DNA from: Pseudarthrobacter sp. NIBRBAC000502770
GTDB lineage: Bacteria > Actinomycetota > Actinomycetes > Actinomycetales > Micrococcaceae
Length of the DNA stretch: 64,000 nt
Assembly: GCF_006517815.1 (NCBI RefSeq)
Contig: NZ_CP041198.1
Span: 3,162,001-3,226,000 of the forward strand
Direction of reading: 5' to 3'
Shown: one piece after another, positions 8,182 through 16,870 of the stretch
Layout of the letters: every line of letters begins with the position of its first letter
How positions within the stretch are numbered: position 1 is the stretch's first letter
Notes under the pieces: model-generated
Databases searched by the model: none
Told to the model about the DNA's origin: nothing
The model's input: the letters and a program-made list of their open reading frames with translations, nothing else
Program-made: the position numbers and the translations under genes

Positions 8182-8975
8182 TGCGGATTGCAGTAGCGCA
8201 GATCATCAGCGGCGCCGACCCCACGGCCAACCTGGAACTCGTTTGGGAGTATGCCGCCCAGGCCAAGAACGCCGGCGCCCAACTGGTGGTCTTTCCCGAG
8301 GCGACCATGCGCGCCTTTGGCCATTCCCTGAAAGACATTGCCGAGCCCGTGGACGGGCCGTGGGCCGGCGAGGTCCGCAGGATGGCTGCCGAGCTGGACC
8401 TGGCGATCGTGGCCGGCATGTTCACGCCGGGGAAAGACGGCCGGGTCCGTAACACCCTCCTGGTCACCGGGCCCGGGCTGGAGGCGGCGTACGACAAGGT
8501 CCACCTTTTTGACGCTTTTGGCTTCACGGAGTCCAGGACGGTGGACGCCGGGGAAGCCCCGGTGACGTTCGAGCTCGATGGGACCGTGTTTGGCCTGGCC
8601 ACCTGCTACGACGTCCGCTTTCCAGGGCTGTTCACGGCAAACGCCAATGCAGGCGCCCAGGTGAATATCGTGTGCGCCTCGTGGGGCGCCGGTGAAGGCA
8701 AGGCGGAGCAGTGGGACCTGCTGGTGCGCGCCCGGGCTCTGGACAGCACCACATTTGTGGTTGCGTGCGGACAGGGCGATCCCCAAACGGTGGGTGCCGG
8801 CCCGGCGGGCACAGCACCCACGGGCATCGGGCACAGCGCGGTGATCACACCCCTGGGGAAGCCTGTGGTTGCCCTGGGCGGGAAACCTGAACTCGCCGTC
8901 GTCGACATCGACCCGTCAACCGTGGAGGACGTCCGGGCCACACTGCCGGTCCTCGCCAACGCCCGCACCTTCTGA
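8181..8975 (+). CDS. Carbon-nitrogen hydrolase (nitrilase superfamily amidase)
   Basis: A 264-residue cytosolic amidohydrolase. The Glu-Lys-Cys triad is present: Glu40 in VVFPEAT, Lys106 in YDKVHLF and Cys142 in LATCYDVRFP. The length and motifs fit the Nit/omega-amidase and predicted-amidase branches of the superfamily, which act on deaminated glutathione, 2-oxoglutaramate or similar small amides. The exact substrate cannot be told from sequence. It is coupled to the DUF2630 gene and followed by a noncoding stretch before the ammonium transporter; release of ammonia would fit that neighbour but this is only inference. Confidence 0.85.
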   Translation: MRIAVAQIISGADPTANLELVWEYAAQAKNAGAQLVVFPEATMRAFGHSLKDIAEPVDGPWAGEVRRMAAELDLAIVAGMFTPGKDGRVRNTLLVTGPGLEAAYDKVHLFDAFGFTESRTVDAGEAPVTFELDGTVFGLATCYDVRFPGLFTANANAGAQVNIVCASWGAGEGKAEQWDLLVRARALDSTTFVVACGQGDPQTVGAGPAGTAPTGIGHSAVITPLGKPVVALGGKPELAVVDIDPSTVEDVRATLPVLANARTF

Positions 8976-9299
8976 CGGGGTGAGGTGCCGTTCACGGCTT
9001 CGAAACAGCCGGCACAGGGGCGGACGACGGCGGAGCTCACCTGCCGCAGGCCCCTCCAGCCTGCGGTTGCAGGGAACGGGCCGGGTGAAGGGATGTCGAA
9101 GCAGCCGCCGGAGGAGAGGCCGTTTACACGCCCGAAACATAGTTGATACGTGAACTTCACGCACGGGCAATTTGTGTAACGTGGCCGCAACTTTAGGCGG
9201 CATTGATTGAAACACACGCCGCGAAAAATGGATCCCGGGGGAAATGCCGCGGGGCCACACGGGTCCCGCACCACGTTCACATCGCGAAGGGACCCACCG
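8976..9299. other. Noncoding region between nitrilase-family gene and amt
   Basis: 324 bases without a convincing gene. It holds a hairpin with arms 9044-9051 and 9059-9066 (CCGCAGGC/GCCTGCGG) that may terminate the upstream gene, a solitary GGACGACGGCGG half-arm near 9022, and a GlnR-like box near 9176. Short frames here have no ribosome-binding site. Confidence 0.6.
9176..9191 (+). promoter_or_regulatory. Candidate GlnR-type nitrogen box upstream of amt
   Basis: GTAAC-N6-GCAAC matches the actinobacterial GlnR half-site consensus GTnAC-N6-GnAAC. A weaker copy, TTCAC-N6-GCAAT, lies 20 bases upstream at 9156-9171. The site is 108 bases before the amt GTG. This is a pattern match only; some relatives use AmtR instead. 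Confidence 0.45.
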
Positions 9300-10619
9300 G
9301 TGGAAATCACTGCCCAACACGTCTGGCTGATGATTTCGGCCGCAATGGTCCTCCTGATGACCCCCGGGCTTGGCCTCTTCTACGGCGGCATGACCCGCGC
9401 CAAGGCTGCCCTGAACATGATCATGATGAGCTTCATCTCGGCGGGGATTGTCGGCGTGGTCTGGGTCCTCTGGGGCTACTCCATGACCACCGGGAACGGC
9501 ATCCTGGGACTGTTCGGCAACCCCTTTACCAGCTTTGGCCTGCAGGACCTGATGGGTTCACCGGACCTCCTCAAGGCCGGCTACAGCGCTACCTTCGCCA
9601 TTGTCACCGTCGCCCTGATCAGTGGCGCCATCGCCGACCGTGCCAAGTTCAGCGCCTGGGTCCTGTTCGTGCCCGTATGGATCACCCTGATCTACTGCCC
9701 CCTCGCCTACATGATCTGGGGTGGCGGACTGATGAGCGCTGGCGGGGCCGTCACGGAAATCTTCGGCCAGGTCATTGATTTCGCCGGCGGCGCCGTGGTG
9801 GAAATCAGTTCGGGAACTGCAGCCCTGGTGCTCGCCGTTATTGTTGGCCAGCGCCACGGATTCGCGAAGGACCCCAACCACCGCCCCCACAACCTGCCTT
9901 TCATCATGCTCGGCGCCGCAATCCTGTGGTTTGGCTGGTTCGGCTTCAACGGCGGAGCTGCCACCAGCGTGGAACAGGCCGGCCTCATCTGGATCAACAC
10001 CCTTGTGGCTCCTGCCGCGGCCATGCTGAGCTGGCTGGTCACCGAAAAGATCCGCCACGGACACCCGACCTCCCTGGGTGCAGCCTCCGGCGTGGTCGCC
10101 GGGCTGGTGGCCATCACCCCGTCCTGCGCCAACATCAGCCCGGTGGCCGCCATCGGCCTGGGCCTGGTGGCGGGAGCCGCCTGCTGCGTGTTCGTGGACC
10201 TCAAGTACCGGTTTGGCCTTGATGACTCCCTGGACGTGGTGGGTGTCCACCTGGGCGCAGGCCTTATCGGCACCCTTTCGCTGGGGTTCATCGCCCTCCC
10301 GGTGAACGGCCAGGGCGGCGGTCTCTTCTACGGCGGCGGAGTCCAGCAGCTCATCGCCCAGGTGGCCGCGGTAGTCATCACGCTCCTGCTGTCCGGCGCA
10401 GGAACCGCGGTCATCGGCCGGGTGATCCACAAGACTGTTGGCTTCCGTGTCAGCCACGAGGCTGAGACCGCCGGCGTGGACCTGGCTGAGCACGCCGAGA
10501 CGGCCTACGCCTTCGGCGAGATCGGAGCGGGCTTCAATCCCCTGCGCCACGCCGCGGCCCACATTCCAACGGCCCCGGCTCCCGCTGAACGGCATGCCAA
10601 GGAAGACTCCTTCGCGTAA
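9300..10619 (+). CDS. amt: Ammonium transporter, Amt family
   Basis: A 439-residue channel with eleven predicted helices and strong family motifs: GLGLFYGGMTRAKAALN near the N-terminus, FSAWVLFVPVW, ISSGTAALVLAV, and ILWFGWFGFNGGAA. The GTG at 9300 is chosen because GAAGGGA stands at the right distance and the protein then starts at the first periplasmic segment; the open frame upstream contributes low-complexity sequence. It carries ammonium/ammonia across the membrane under nitrogen limitation. No glnK or glnD follows, unlike the classic amtB-glnK-glnD operon; the next gene is convergent and unrelated. Confidence 0.92.
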   Translation: MEITAQHVWLMISAAMVLLMTPGLGLFYGGMTRAKAALNMIMMSFISAGIVGVVWVLWGYSMTTGNGILGLFGNPFTSFGLQDLMGSPDLLKAGYSATFAIVTVALISGAIADRAKFSAWVLFVPVWITLIYCPLAYMIWGGGLMSAGGAVTEIFGQVIDFAGGAVVEISSGTAALVLAVIVGQRHGFAKDPNHRPHNLPFIMLGAAILWFGWFGFNGGAATSVEQAGLIWINTLVAPAAAMLSWLVTEKIRHGHPTSLGAASGVVAGLVAITPSCANISPVAAIGLGLVAGAACCVFVDLKYRFGLDDSLDVVGVHLGAGLIGTLSLGFIALPVNGQGGGLFYGGGVQQLIAQVAAVVITLLLSGAGTAVIGRVIHKTVGFRVSHEAETAGVDLAEHAETAYAFGEIGAGFNPLRHAAAHIPTAPAPAERHAKEDSFA

Positions 10620-10627
10620 GTCCTGCC

Positions 10628-11254
10628 CTAGTCCGCAAGGATCTTGTAGAGCGCGCGGCGCAGTTCGTCCATCTTTTCCATCGCGGCGGCCCGCTGCTCC
10701 TCGCTCACCCCGGTGCGGAACTGATGGATGGCGCCCATCAGCTTGGCAATGCTCTGGTGGAAGTCCCTGTCGGCGCTGTCCGGTTCAGCGTTCCAGGCGT
10801 TCTCCATCTCCTCGGCGTGTTCGGCGACGTAGGCCTTCCCGGCGTCCGTCAGCGCAAACTCTGTTCCCCGGCCCTCGCCCACGGCCTCGATCAGCCCCTC
10901 GTCCACCAACTGCTGGAGCGTGGGATAGATGGATCCCGGGCTGGGCCGCCACATTCCGCCGGTCTTTGCGGCGATGGTCTTGATCAGTCCGTAACCATTG
11001 GACGGGGCCTCCGCCAGCAGCGACAGGATGGCTGAGCGGACGTCACCCCGGCTGGCACGCCGGCCGCCCCGTCCGAAACCCGGGCCAAAGCCCGGCCCAA
11101 ACCCAGCTCCGAATCCGGGCCCAAAACCAGGCCCGAAGCCGGGACCGAAGCCGGGACCCCGGTGCCCGTGCGGCCCCCTGTGGCCCCTCCCCCGCTCGAA
11201 GCGTCCCTTGCCGAATTCCGGGCCGGGATTCTTGTCATCAAATATGCCTTTCAT
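10628..11254 (-). CDS. PadR-family transcriptional regulator with Gly-Phe-Pro repeat linker
   Basis: A 208-residue protein. After a charged start there is a repetitive segment of GFGPGF units (about residues 30-58), then a PadR winged helix from about residue 65 (RGDVRSAILSLLAEAPSNGYGLI, GMWRPSPGSIYPTLQQLVDEGLIE), and a C-terminal helical dimerisation arm. PadR proteins repress their own gene and nearby efflux or stress genes in response to small ligands. An almost perfect inverted repeat 40-80 bases upstream of the start is the likely autoregulatory operator. The gene is convergent with amt and divergent from the PBP gene. Confidence 0.85.
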   Translation of the reverse strand: MKGIFDDKNPGPEFGKGRFERGRGHRGPHGHRGPGFGPGFGPGFGPGFGAGFGPGFGPGFGRGGRRASRGDVRSAILSLLAEAPSNGYGLIKTIAAKTGGMWRPSPGSIYPTLQQLVDEGLIEAVGEGRGTEFALTDAGKAYVAEHAEEMENAWNAEPDSADRDFHQSIAKLMGAIHQFRTGVSEEQRAAAMEKMDELRRALYKILAD

Positions 11255-11295
11255 GGTGGCATCGCCCTTTCATTTTTCATGTGCTCGCTGCGTCT

Positions 11296-11333
11296 TCAGC
11301 GATAGTTAACGATATGTCGGTAACTATCGCTGA
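11296..11333. promoter_or_regulatory. PadR operator candidate (17-4-17 inverted repeat)
   Basis: Arms 11296-11312 and 11317-11333 (TCAGCGATAGTTAACGA and near complement, one mismatch) separated by TATG. It lies in the divergent region between the PadR gene and the PBP gene and is too A/T-rich and too symmetric to be chance in this genome. Probably the PadR binding site. Confidence 0.7.
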
Positions 11334-11432
11334 GTCAAGGGTTCAGCGTGACCAAATCCTGACCTTCCGCCCCTGTTTCACCTCTTTGCAGGGGCGTATT
11401 CTGATCCCACCTTCGAGGACGAGGGCCGAGGA

Positions 11433-13603
11433 ATGGTGAAGAAGCGGAAGCGCAGGCGCGGCTTTGGCGCCGCCCTGGGAAGGCTCCTGGGTTTCCTTGC
11501 TGCGAGCGTCATGTGCGGAGTGCTGGCGGCCAGCCTGGTGGTTCCTGCCGTGGCAGCCGCTGGGATGGGCGTCAGTTCCTCCATTGGTTTCTTCGAAAGC
11601 CTGCCCACGGAGCTGACCGTCCAGCCGCCGTCGCAGGCCACCAAAGTCCTCACCTCCGACGGGCAGGCTATTGCCACTTTCTACGCGGAAAACCGCGTCA
11701 GGGTTCCACTGGACCAGATGTCCCCCTTCATCAAGGACGGCATCATTGCCATCGAGGACAGCAGGTTTTACACCCACGCCGGCGTGGATCCGCAGGGCAT
11801 CCTGCGCGCACTGGTGTCCAACCTGACCAAGGGGGCGAGCAGGGTGCGTCCACCATCACGCAGCAGTACGTCACGAACGTCCTGAACGAGGCGCAACTCT
11901 CGCAGGACCGGCCGGACGCGGTGGTGCTGAACGGGCAGAAGGACTTCGGTGACAAGCTGCGTGAAATGAAGCTCGCCATCGCGCTGGAGAAGAAGTACAC
12001 CAAGGACCAGATCCTTGAGGGCTATCTCAACATCGTGTTTTTCAGCAGCAATGCCTACGGGATAGAAGCCGCGGCGCGATACTTCTTCAGCACCACCGCG
12101 AAGGACCTCACCCTGCCCCAGGCCGCGTTGCTGGCCGGGCTGGTCAACAGCCCCACCCTGTACAACCCGGCCACCAATCCGGACAAGTCGATCGTGCGCC
12201 GGAACCAGGTCCTGTCCGAGATGCTCCGCCTGCGAAGGATCACGCAGGCCCAGTACGACGCGGCAGTGGCCACCCCTATCGAGCTGAAGATCACGCCGCA
12301 ACAGCAGGGCTGCGCCAATGCCGCAATGGCGCCCTACTTCTGCGACTACATCTCCCACCTGATCCTGAACAATCCTGCCTACGGCGCCACCGAAGTGGAG
12401 CGCGAGCGCAGGCTGTACCGCGGCGGCCTCACTATCGTCACCACCCTGGACAGCAGGCTCCAGACGGCCGCCCAGGCCCAGGTGGACGGTACAGCGGGTG
12501 CAAATCCGGACCGGTGGGCAGCCTCGCTCCTGACCCTGCAGCCAGGCAGCGGCAAGATCCTGGCCATGGCCCAGAACACGGTATTCCTCCCCCAGCCTGG
12601 CAAATTTGACACCAACCTGAACTTCAACGTGGACGCCAGGGACGCCCAGGGCAATGACCTGAATGGCGCCGGCGGGTTCCAGCCGGGCTCCACCATGAAG
12701 CCCTTTACCTTCGCGGAGTGGTTGAACGAGGGCAAGCCGCTGACCGCGGAAGTGGATGCCTCACGCCGGGTCTATCCCCTGGGGTTCCCGTGGAAGGACA
12801 GCTGCGGGAAGGTGCTGGGCGCGTACAGCACGGCGCAGGCCAACCCGGCCCTTGGCGCTGCCGATGACCTGCAGAACGCCGAGGACGGCTTCTACCGGCC
12901 GATGCCCGTCAACTACGGCCTGTACAACTCCATCAACACCGCTACCTTCGCCTCGGCTGCCCAGCTCGATTTTTGCGGCATCCAGAAGATGGTGGACTCC
13001 GTGGGCCTGCACAGTGGCTTGGACAGCACCCCGGTCAACATGCATCAGCTGGGCAACCTGCTGGGCGGCACGGGCGTGGCTCCGCTTACCCTGGCAAACG
13101 CCTTCGCCACCTTCGCCACGGAGGGCCGCTACTGTGCGCCGATCGCCCTGGCCGAGGTGACCGATGCGGCAGGGGCGAAGCTGCCCGCCCAGGCCCCCGA
13201 CTGCCACGACGCCGTCAAGCCCGACGTGGCCCGGGGCGTCAATTCAGTGCTCCAGGACGTCCTGAAGAAGGGGTCCGGTGTCTGGATCAACCCGAAAGTA
13301 CAGGACACGGTGCCCACCGCCGCCAAGACTGGAACCTCCAACAACAACGGTTCCACGTGGGTGGTGGGTTACACCACCGGCCTTGTCACGGCTTCCTTCT
13401 TCGGCGATGCACTGGAAGGCCAAAAGCGGGCCGGGCAGAACGTGACCATCAACGGAACCTTCTATCCCCGCCTCGACGGGTACATGATTGCCGGGCCGCA
13501 GTGGGCCAACTACATGCTCAAGGTGGCGCCGCTGTATCCCGCAACCCCGTTCGCGCCACCGCCCGCTTCGATGATCGGCCCTAACCCCAACTACAGGCCG
13601 TAG
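11433..13603 (+). pseudogene. Class A penicillin-binding protein (transglycosylase/transpeptidase) with -1 frameshift
   Basis: Two overlapping frames encode one protein. Frame one (11433-11885) gives the cytoplasmic basic start, a transmembrane helix and the first glycosyltransferase motif EDSRFYTHAGVDPQG. It then loses frame at a run of five G (11831-11835). The other frame continues with GASTITQQYVTN, and the transpeptidase motifs SxxK (GSTMKPF), SxN (YNSINTA) and KTG (AAKTGTSNN), to the TAG at 13603. Adding one G restores the expected sequence NLTKGGEQGASTITQQ and a 723-residue enzyme that polymerises and cross-links peptidoglycan. No other lesion is visible, so an assembly error is as likely as a true mutation. 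Confidence 0.85.
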
Positions 13604-13638
13604 GCACTTGGCGCATCCATGGTGGATCTGGATGCCGC

Positions 13639-14229
13639 CTAACCCGTCCCCTTCCACAGCCGCTTCCACCACGGGCGTTCCGGCTCCGGCGCGGGCGGCG
13701 CCTCGTCCACCTGCACAGCACGCCGGCTGCGCCAACGCTCCACTTCCCCATCCACGTCACGGGTCTTGGTGACCACCGGTGGGCCGCCCTGCAACTGGCG
13801 GCGGGCATCAACCACCCTCCGGTTGAAATCCGCCACGACATCGCGGACCTGCTGCTCGGTGTATTGGGCGTCCAGTTTCGCGTCGAGCTCGGCGTCCTCA
13901 GCGCGGAGGAGGATGGCCGCCGGCCCCAGGCCGCTGATGTTCTCCCGCTGGATCAGCCCCTTCACCCACCAGTCGGGATCGTACGACTCGCCCAGGCCGG
14001 GAATTGGTTTGCCCGCATACTTCAGGTTGTCGAACTTGCCCTGCGCCATGGCGTCGCGGACCAGGTATTCCGCGCGGGCGGCATCGCTGACTTTCCTGCG
14101 CTTCTCCCGCTCCTGCGCGTCGAGGGCATCCAGCGCGGCTTCCTCCTCGGCGCTGATGCCGGCGCCACGGTACGACCGCACCTCGGCCGCACGCTCCAGG
14201 CGCTTGCGGAATTCCCCTGCGCCGCTCAT
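13639..14229 (-). CDS. DUF1992 (DnaJ-homologue subfamily C28-like) protein
   Basis: A 196-residue charged protein. The DUF1992 core is recognisable as DAMAQGKFDNLKYAGKPIPG followed by DPDWWVKGLIQRENISGLGPAAILLR. Family members are linked to DnaJ-like proteins but this one has no J domain; function is unknown. ATG at 14229 is chosen over the GTG at 14238 since GGAAGG is then at a workable distance. The C-terminus is Pro/Trp-rich. It is convergent with the PBP gene, with only 35 bases between stops. Confidence 0.78.
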   Translation of the reverse strand: MSGAGEFRKRLERAAEVRSYRGAGISAEEEAALDALDAQEREKRRKVSDAARAEYLVRDAMAQGKFDNLKYAGKPIPGLGESYDPDWWVKGLIQRENISGLGPAAILLRAEDAELDAKLDAQYTEQQVRDVVADFNRRVVDARRQLQGGPPVVTKTRDVDGEVERWRSRRAVQVDEAPPAPEPERPWWKRLWKGTG

Positions 14230-14282
14230 TGCTGCCACCGCCTTCCCTCGCCGGGTCCCAACCTCCAGTATTCAGCGGCGGG

Positions 14283-14342
14283 CCTGGGCGTTCAACGCCC
14301 AGGGTTGGCGGACGACGACGGAACGTCCCGCCGTCGTCCGCC
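14283..14342. terminator. Two adjacent hairpins after the SRPBCC gene
   Basis: First hairpin: arms 14283-14292 and 14294-14303 (CCTGGGCGTT and complement). Second hairpin: arms 14307-14321 and 14328-14342 of the GGCGGACGACG family with one mismatch. They lie downstream of the ArsR-SRPBCC operon on the minus strand. Confidence 0.65.
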
Positions 14343-14380
14343 CACCTGGCGCCGTGGCAAAGGAAGTGGCTGTTGCACTG

Positions 14381-14878
14381 TCAGGCGTTGGCGTGCTCGG
14401 CAAGGAGTCCGTCGATCTGGCCGACCGCTGCCTTGAGGCCCTCCTCCATGCCCATCTTGATCATCTCTTCCAGCTGTTCTTCAGACTCGAAGGCGGACAG
14501 CATGGTCATCCGGGTGCGCTCCCCCACCGGTTCCAGCGTCACTGTGGCATGGCTGACGCCATGGTCACCGGTGGGGTTGCCGTCGCTGTCCGCGAAACCG
14601 TCGTTGAATTCAAGCTGGCGCGGCGATTCGATGCTGGTGAATTCCCACCAGCCGTGGAACTTCTCCCCATCCGGGCTTGTCATGTAGTAGCTGGCGCGGC
14701 CGCCCGGAACGAAGTCGTGCTTGTAGAAGGTAGCCGGATACGTGGGCGGACCCCACCAACGCTCCAGCTGCCGCGGGTCCTCAAAGAGCTGCCAGACGCG
14801 TTGCATGCCGGCGTCGAACTCGGCAACGAGGGTGAGGCTCAGGGCCTCGGGGTTTTTATCCGTACTGATGACTGTCAT
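14381..14878 (-). CDS. SRPBCC / AHSA1-family protein
   Basis: A 165-residue START-like fold protein (AHSA1 C-terminal-like, formerly COG3832). Recognisable segments are TLVAEFDAGMQRVWQLFEDPRQLERWWGPPTYPATF at the start and HATVTLEPVGERTRMTM with QLEEMIKMGMEEGLKAAVGQID at the end. These proteins bind hydrophobic ligands, and the ligand is unknown. It sits 12 bases downstream of an ArsR-type regulator gene, a conserved pairing in actinobacteria. A second such pair occurs at 50.9-51.7 kb. Confidence 0.85.
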   Translation of the reverse strand: MTVISTDKNPEALSLTLVAEFDAGMQRVWQLFEDPRQLERWWGPPTYPATFYKHDFVPGGRASYYMTSPDGEKFHGWWEFTSIESPRQLEFNDGFADSDGNPTGDHGVSHATVTLEPVGERTRMTMLSAFESEEQLEEMIKMGMEEGLKAAVGQIDGLLAEHANA

Positions 14879-14890
14879 GGCCTTGCCTTC

Positions 14891-15235
14891 CTAACCTTCA
14901 GTGAGAATGGCTGCCATCCGGGCGGCGCGCTGCCGCCAGATTTGTTCATATTCGTCGAGCAGCCGCCGGGCTTTCAGCAGGCCTTCATGGTTGCCCCGCA
15001 CGATCTGCTCCCTTCCGCGCTTTTCCTTGGTGACAAGGGAGGCGCGCTCCAATACCGCCACATGTTTCTGTACGGCGGCGAAGCTCATGGCGTAGAGGGC
15101 GGCGAGACCGGAAACTGAAAACTCCTCTACGGTCACCCTGCGGACAATGTCGCGGCGGGTGGAATCGGCGAACGCGTGGAAGAGGCGGTCCAGTTCGGCC
15201 TCACGAAGCGGATCTACAACCATTTGGTTGTACAT
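14891..15235 (-). CDS. ArsR-family winged-helix regulator
   Basis: A 114-residue winged-helix protein (FADSTRRDIVRRV; recognition helix YAMSFAAVQKHVAVLERASLV; wing KRGREQIVR). There are no cysteine or histidine metal-site motifs, so it belongs to the non-metal branch that is usually paired with SRPBCC proteins. It precedes the SRPBCC gene by 12 bases and probably autoregulates the pair. ATG 15235 has an alternative GTG/ATG a few codons on (MVVDPLREAE). Confidence 0.82.
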   Translation of the reverse strand: MYNQMVVDPLREAELDRLFHAFADSTRRDIVRRVTVEEFSVSGLAALYAMSFAAVQKHVAVLERASLVTKEKRGREQIVRGNHEGLLKARRLLDEYEQIWRQRAARMAAILTEG

Positions 15236-15313
15236 TATCCCTTTAGGTAGCCCCGGTCAATGGCTTTTTCCGTCGTCCCCGCCAGGCAAGTTCTGGCCGG
15301 TATCTTGAAGCTC

Positions 15314-16042
15314 ATGAGCATCTTCCTTGCCGGGGCGGGCCCTGATCCACTGGGCTTTCCGGATGTCTTTGACCAGTTTGCGGATGCAGTCCGCCGGCAT
15401 GCGGCACCTGGCCGGGCTGTCCGGATTGCCGTGGCCGTACACCATCGAGGAGGAAGCCCGGAGGAACTCATTGAGACCTGCTCGGCGCCCCTCCAAGCCA
15501 GGCTTGACTGTGGGATCGTGGCCATCCCGCTGCGCGGGGACAAGCCGGCGGATCCTGCCGCATTCGATGGCGTGGATGGCGTGGTGGTGGGCGGCGGGTT
15601 GACGCCGGCCTATTGGGAAGGCCTGCTCCCCGCGGCCGCCGCCATTTCCCGCCTGGTGGCCGCCGGCAGCCCCTACCTGGGGTTTTCCGCCGGGGCCATG
15701 GTGGCGCCGAACCGTGCACTGATCGGCGGCCACCGTATCAACGGGGTGGACGTGTGCGGGGAGGAATGCTCGGAAGGCCTGGAGGCAGTGGAGATCCGGC
15801 AGGGCCTGGGACTGGTCCCGTTCGCGGTGGATGTCCACGCGGCGCAAGCGGGAACGGTAAGCCGCGCAGTGGGGGCCGTAGCGGCCGGCCAGGTGGATTG
15901 GGCGGTCGCCATTGATGAGAACACGGCAGTGGTGCTGGAACCGGCAGGCGCCGATGGATACAGGGTTATCGGCAGCGGCAACGCCTGGGATATCCGCAAC
16001 GCAGGGGGCGGCACTGTCGTCTCGATCCGCGCCGGCGCCTGA
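15314..16042 (+). CDS. Peptidase S51 / cyanophycinase-like Ser hydrolase
   Basis: A 242-residue class I glutamine-amidotransferase-like fold. The nucleophile elbow is GFSAGAMV, and the GVVVGGGLTPAYW segment is typical of the S51 (dipeptidase E/cyanophycinase) superfamily. The substrate is unknown; acyl-Asp dipeptides are the family norm. ATG 15314 (MSIFLAGAG) begins right at the first beta strand and is preferred over the ATG at 15260, which would add a non-family extension. It stands alone between divergent ArsR and convergent ANTAR genes. Confidence 0.7.
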   Translation: MSIFLAGAGPDPLGFPDVFDQFADAVRRHAAPGRAVRIAVAVHHRGGSPEELIETCSAPLQARLDCGIVAIPLRGDKPADPAAFDGVDGVVVGGGLTPAYWEGLLPAAAAISRLVAAGSPYLGFSAGAMVAPNRALIGGHRINGVDVCGEECSEGLEAVEIRQGLGLVPFAVDVHAAQAGTVSRAVGAVAAGQVDWAVAIDENTAVVLEPAGADGYRVIGSGNAWDIRNAGGGTVVSIRAGA

Positions 16043-16046
16043 CGGG

Positions 16047-16070
16047 GCCTGGACAGTTTGTGGTCCAGGC
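16047..16070. terminator. Bidirectional hairpin terminator
   Basis: GCCTGGAC at 16047-16054 pairs perfectly with GTCCAGGC at 16063-16070, 8-base loop. It lies between the convergent S51 and GAF-ANTAR genes. Confidence 0.6.
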
Positions 16071-16075
16071 GCAGG

Positions 16076-16819
16076 CTAGGAGTCGAAGTGCGTCTGGACA
16101 CTGCCTCCGGAGAGCTGTTCAATCAATTCCTTGGCCACGTCCCTCAGCTTCTTGTTGCGGTTGCTGGAGACCCTGGTGAGGATCTCCATCGCGTCTTCTT
16201 GCGAACAACGGTTTTGCGCCATGATGACGCCGCAGGCCAGGTTGATGGCGGTCCTGCTTTCCAGGGCGGCTTCCAGGTCATCAGCCCTGTTCTGCGCCGT
16301 GCTGATGCGGACCGAAAGGTGCAAGGTGTTGTGGGCAGCGGCGGCGAAGCCCACCGCTTTGTCATAAACCTCCGCCGTGAACACTCCCGGCCTCGTGGCG
16401 AAAAAGTTCAGTGCGGCACTGGCCTCGCCGCTGATCTCCAAAGGAACACCCAGGGTGCTGTGCACGCCCCGCCCCACCAGCTCCTGGTTGTACGTGGTCC
16501 ACCGGCCGTCCTGCCCGACGTCGTCAATCAGCACGGGCGCCATCTCGCGCAGCGCCTTGATGCAGGGACCGTCCCCCAGCGCCTGCTCGATAAGGTCCAG
16601 TTCCAGCGCCCTGGCACTGCTGCCCGCAGCAGTGGTGGGGCGCCGGCGGAGCTTCATGGTCACCGCGCACTCAATGTCGTCACCGGCTGCCTTGGAGACA
16701 GCCGCTGCCGCCAGTCCCGAGAGTCCGGAAAGGAACTCAACGGCATTCTCGGCCCCCACCAGGACCTCTTGGAGGTGCTCGACTGTCACACTGTTGGCAG
16801 GATTCAGCATGGGGTTCAT
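16076..16819 (-). CDS. GAF-ANTAR domain regulator
   Basis: A 247-residue cytosolic protein: GAF-like sensor at about residues 20-170 (GDDIECAVTMKLRRRPTTAAGSS, GDGPCIKALRE, GVHSTLGVPLEISGEASAALNFFA) and ANTAR RNA-binding domain at about 180-240 (LEAALESRTAINLACGVIMAQNRCSQEDA). ANTAR proteins act by binding nascent RNA and preventing termination. The start ATG at 16819 has a weak ribosome-binding site; ATG 16810 is an alternative. It is divergent from a small gene starting at 16871 and shares architecture with the proteins at the window start and at 17.8-18.6 kb. Confidence 0.88.
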   Translation of the reverse strand: MNPMLNPANSVTVEHLQEVLVGAENAVEFLSGLSGLAAAAVSKAAGDDIECAVTMKLRRRPTTAAGSSARALELDLIEQALGDGPCIKALREMAPVLIDDVGQDGRWTTYNQELVGRGVHSTLGVPLEISGEASAALNFFATRPGVFTAEVYDKAVGFAAAAHNTLHLSVRISTAQNRADDLEAALESRTAINLACGVIMAQNRCSQEDAMEILTRVSSNRNKKLRDVAKELIEQLSGGSVQTHFDS

Positions 16820-16870
16820 CTTACGGTTACCGGCCCCTGCGCGGCAGCGGAGGCGGCAGCGGAGGCGGCA

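Noticed and set aside
9192..9299. ANTAR-type dual hairpin target upstream of amt
   Set aside because: Several GC hairpins can be drawn but none has the paired hexaloops with A1 and G4 expected for an ANTAR target.
13766..15118. A 450-codon plus-strand frame
   Set aside because: Antisense to DUF1992, SRPBCC and ArsR genes whose families are clear; the translation has no known domain.
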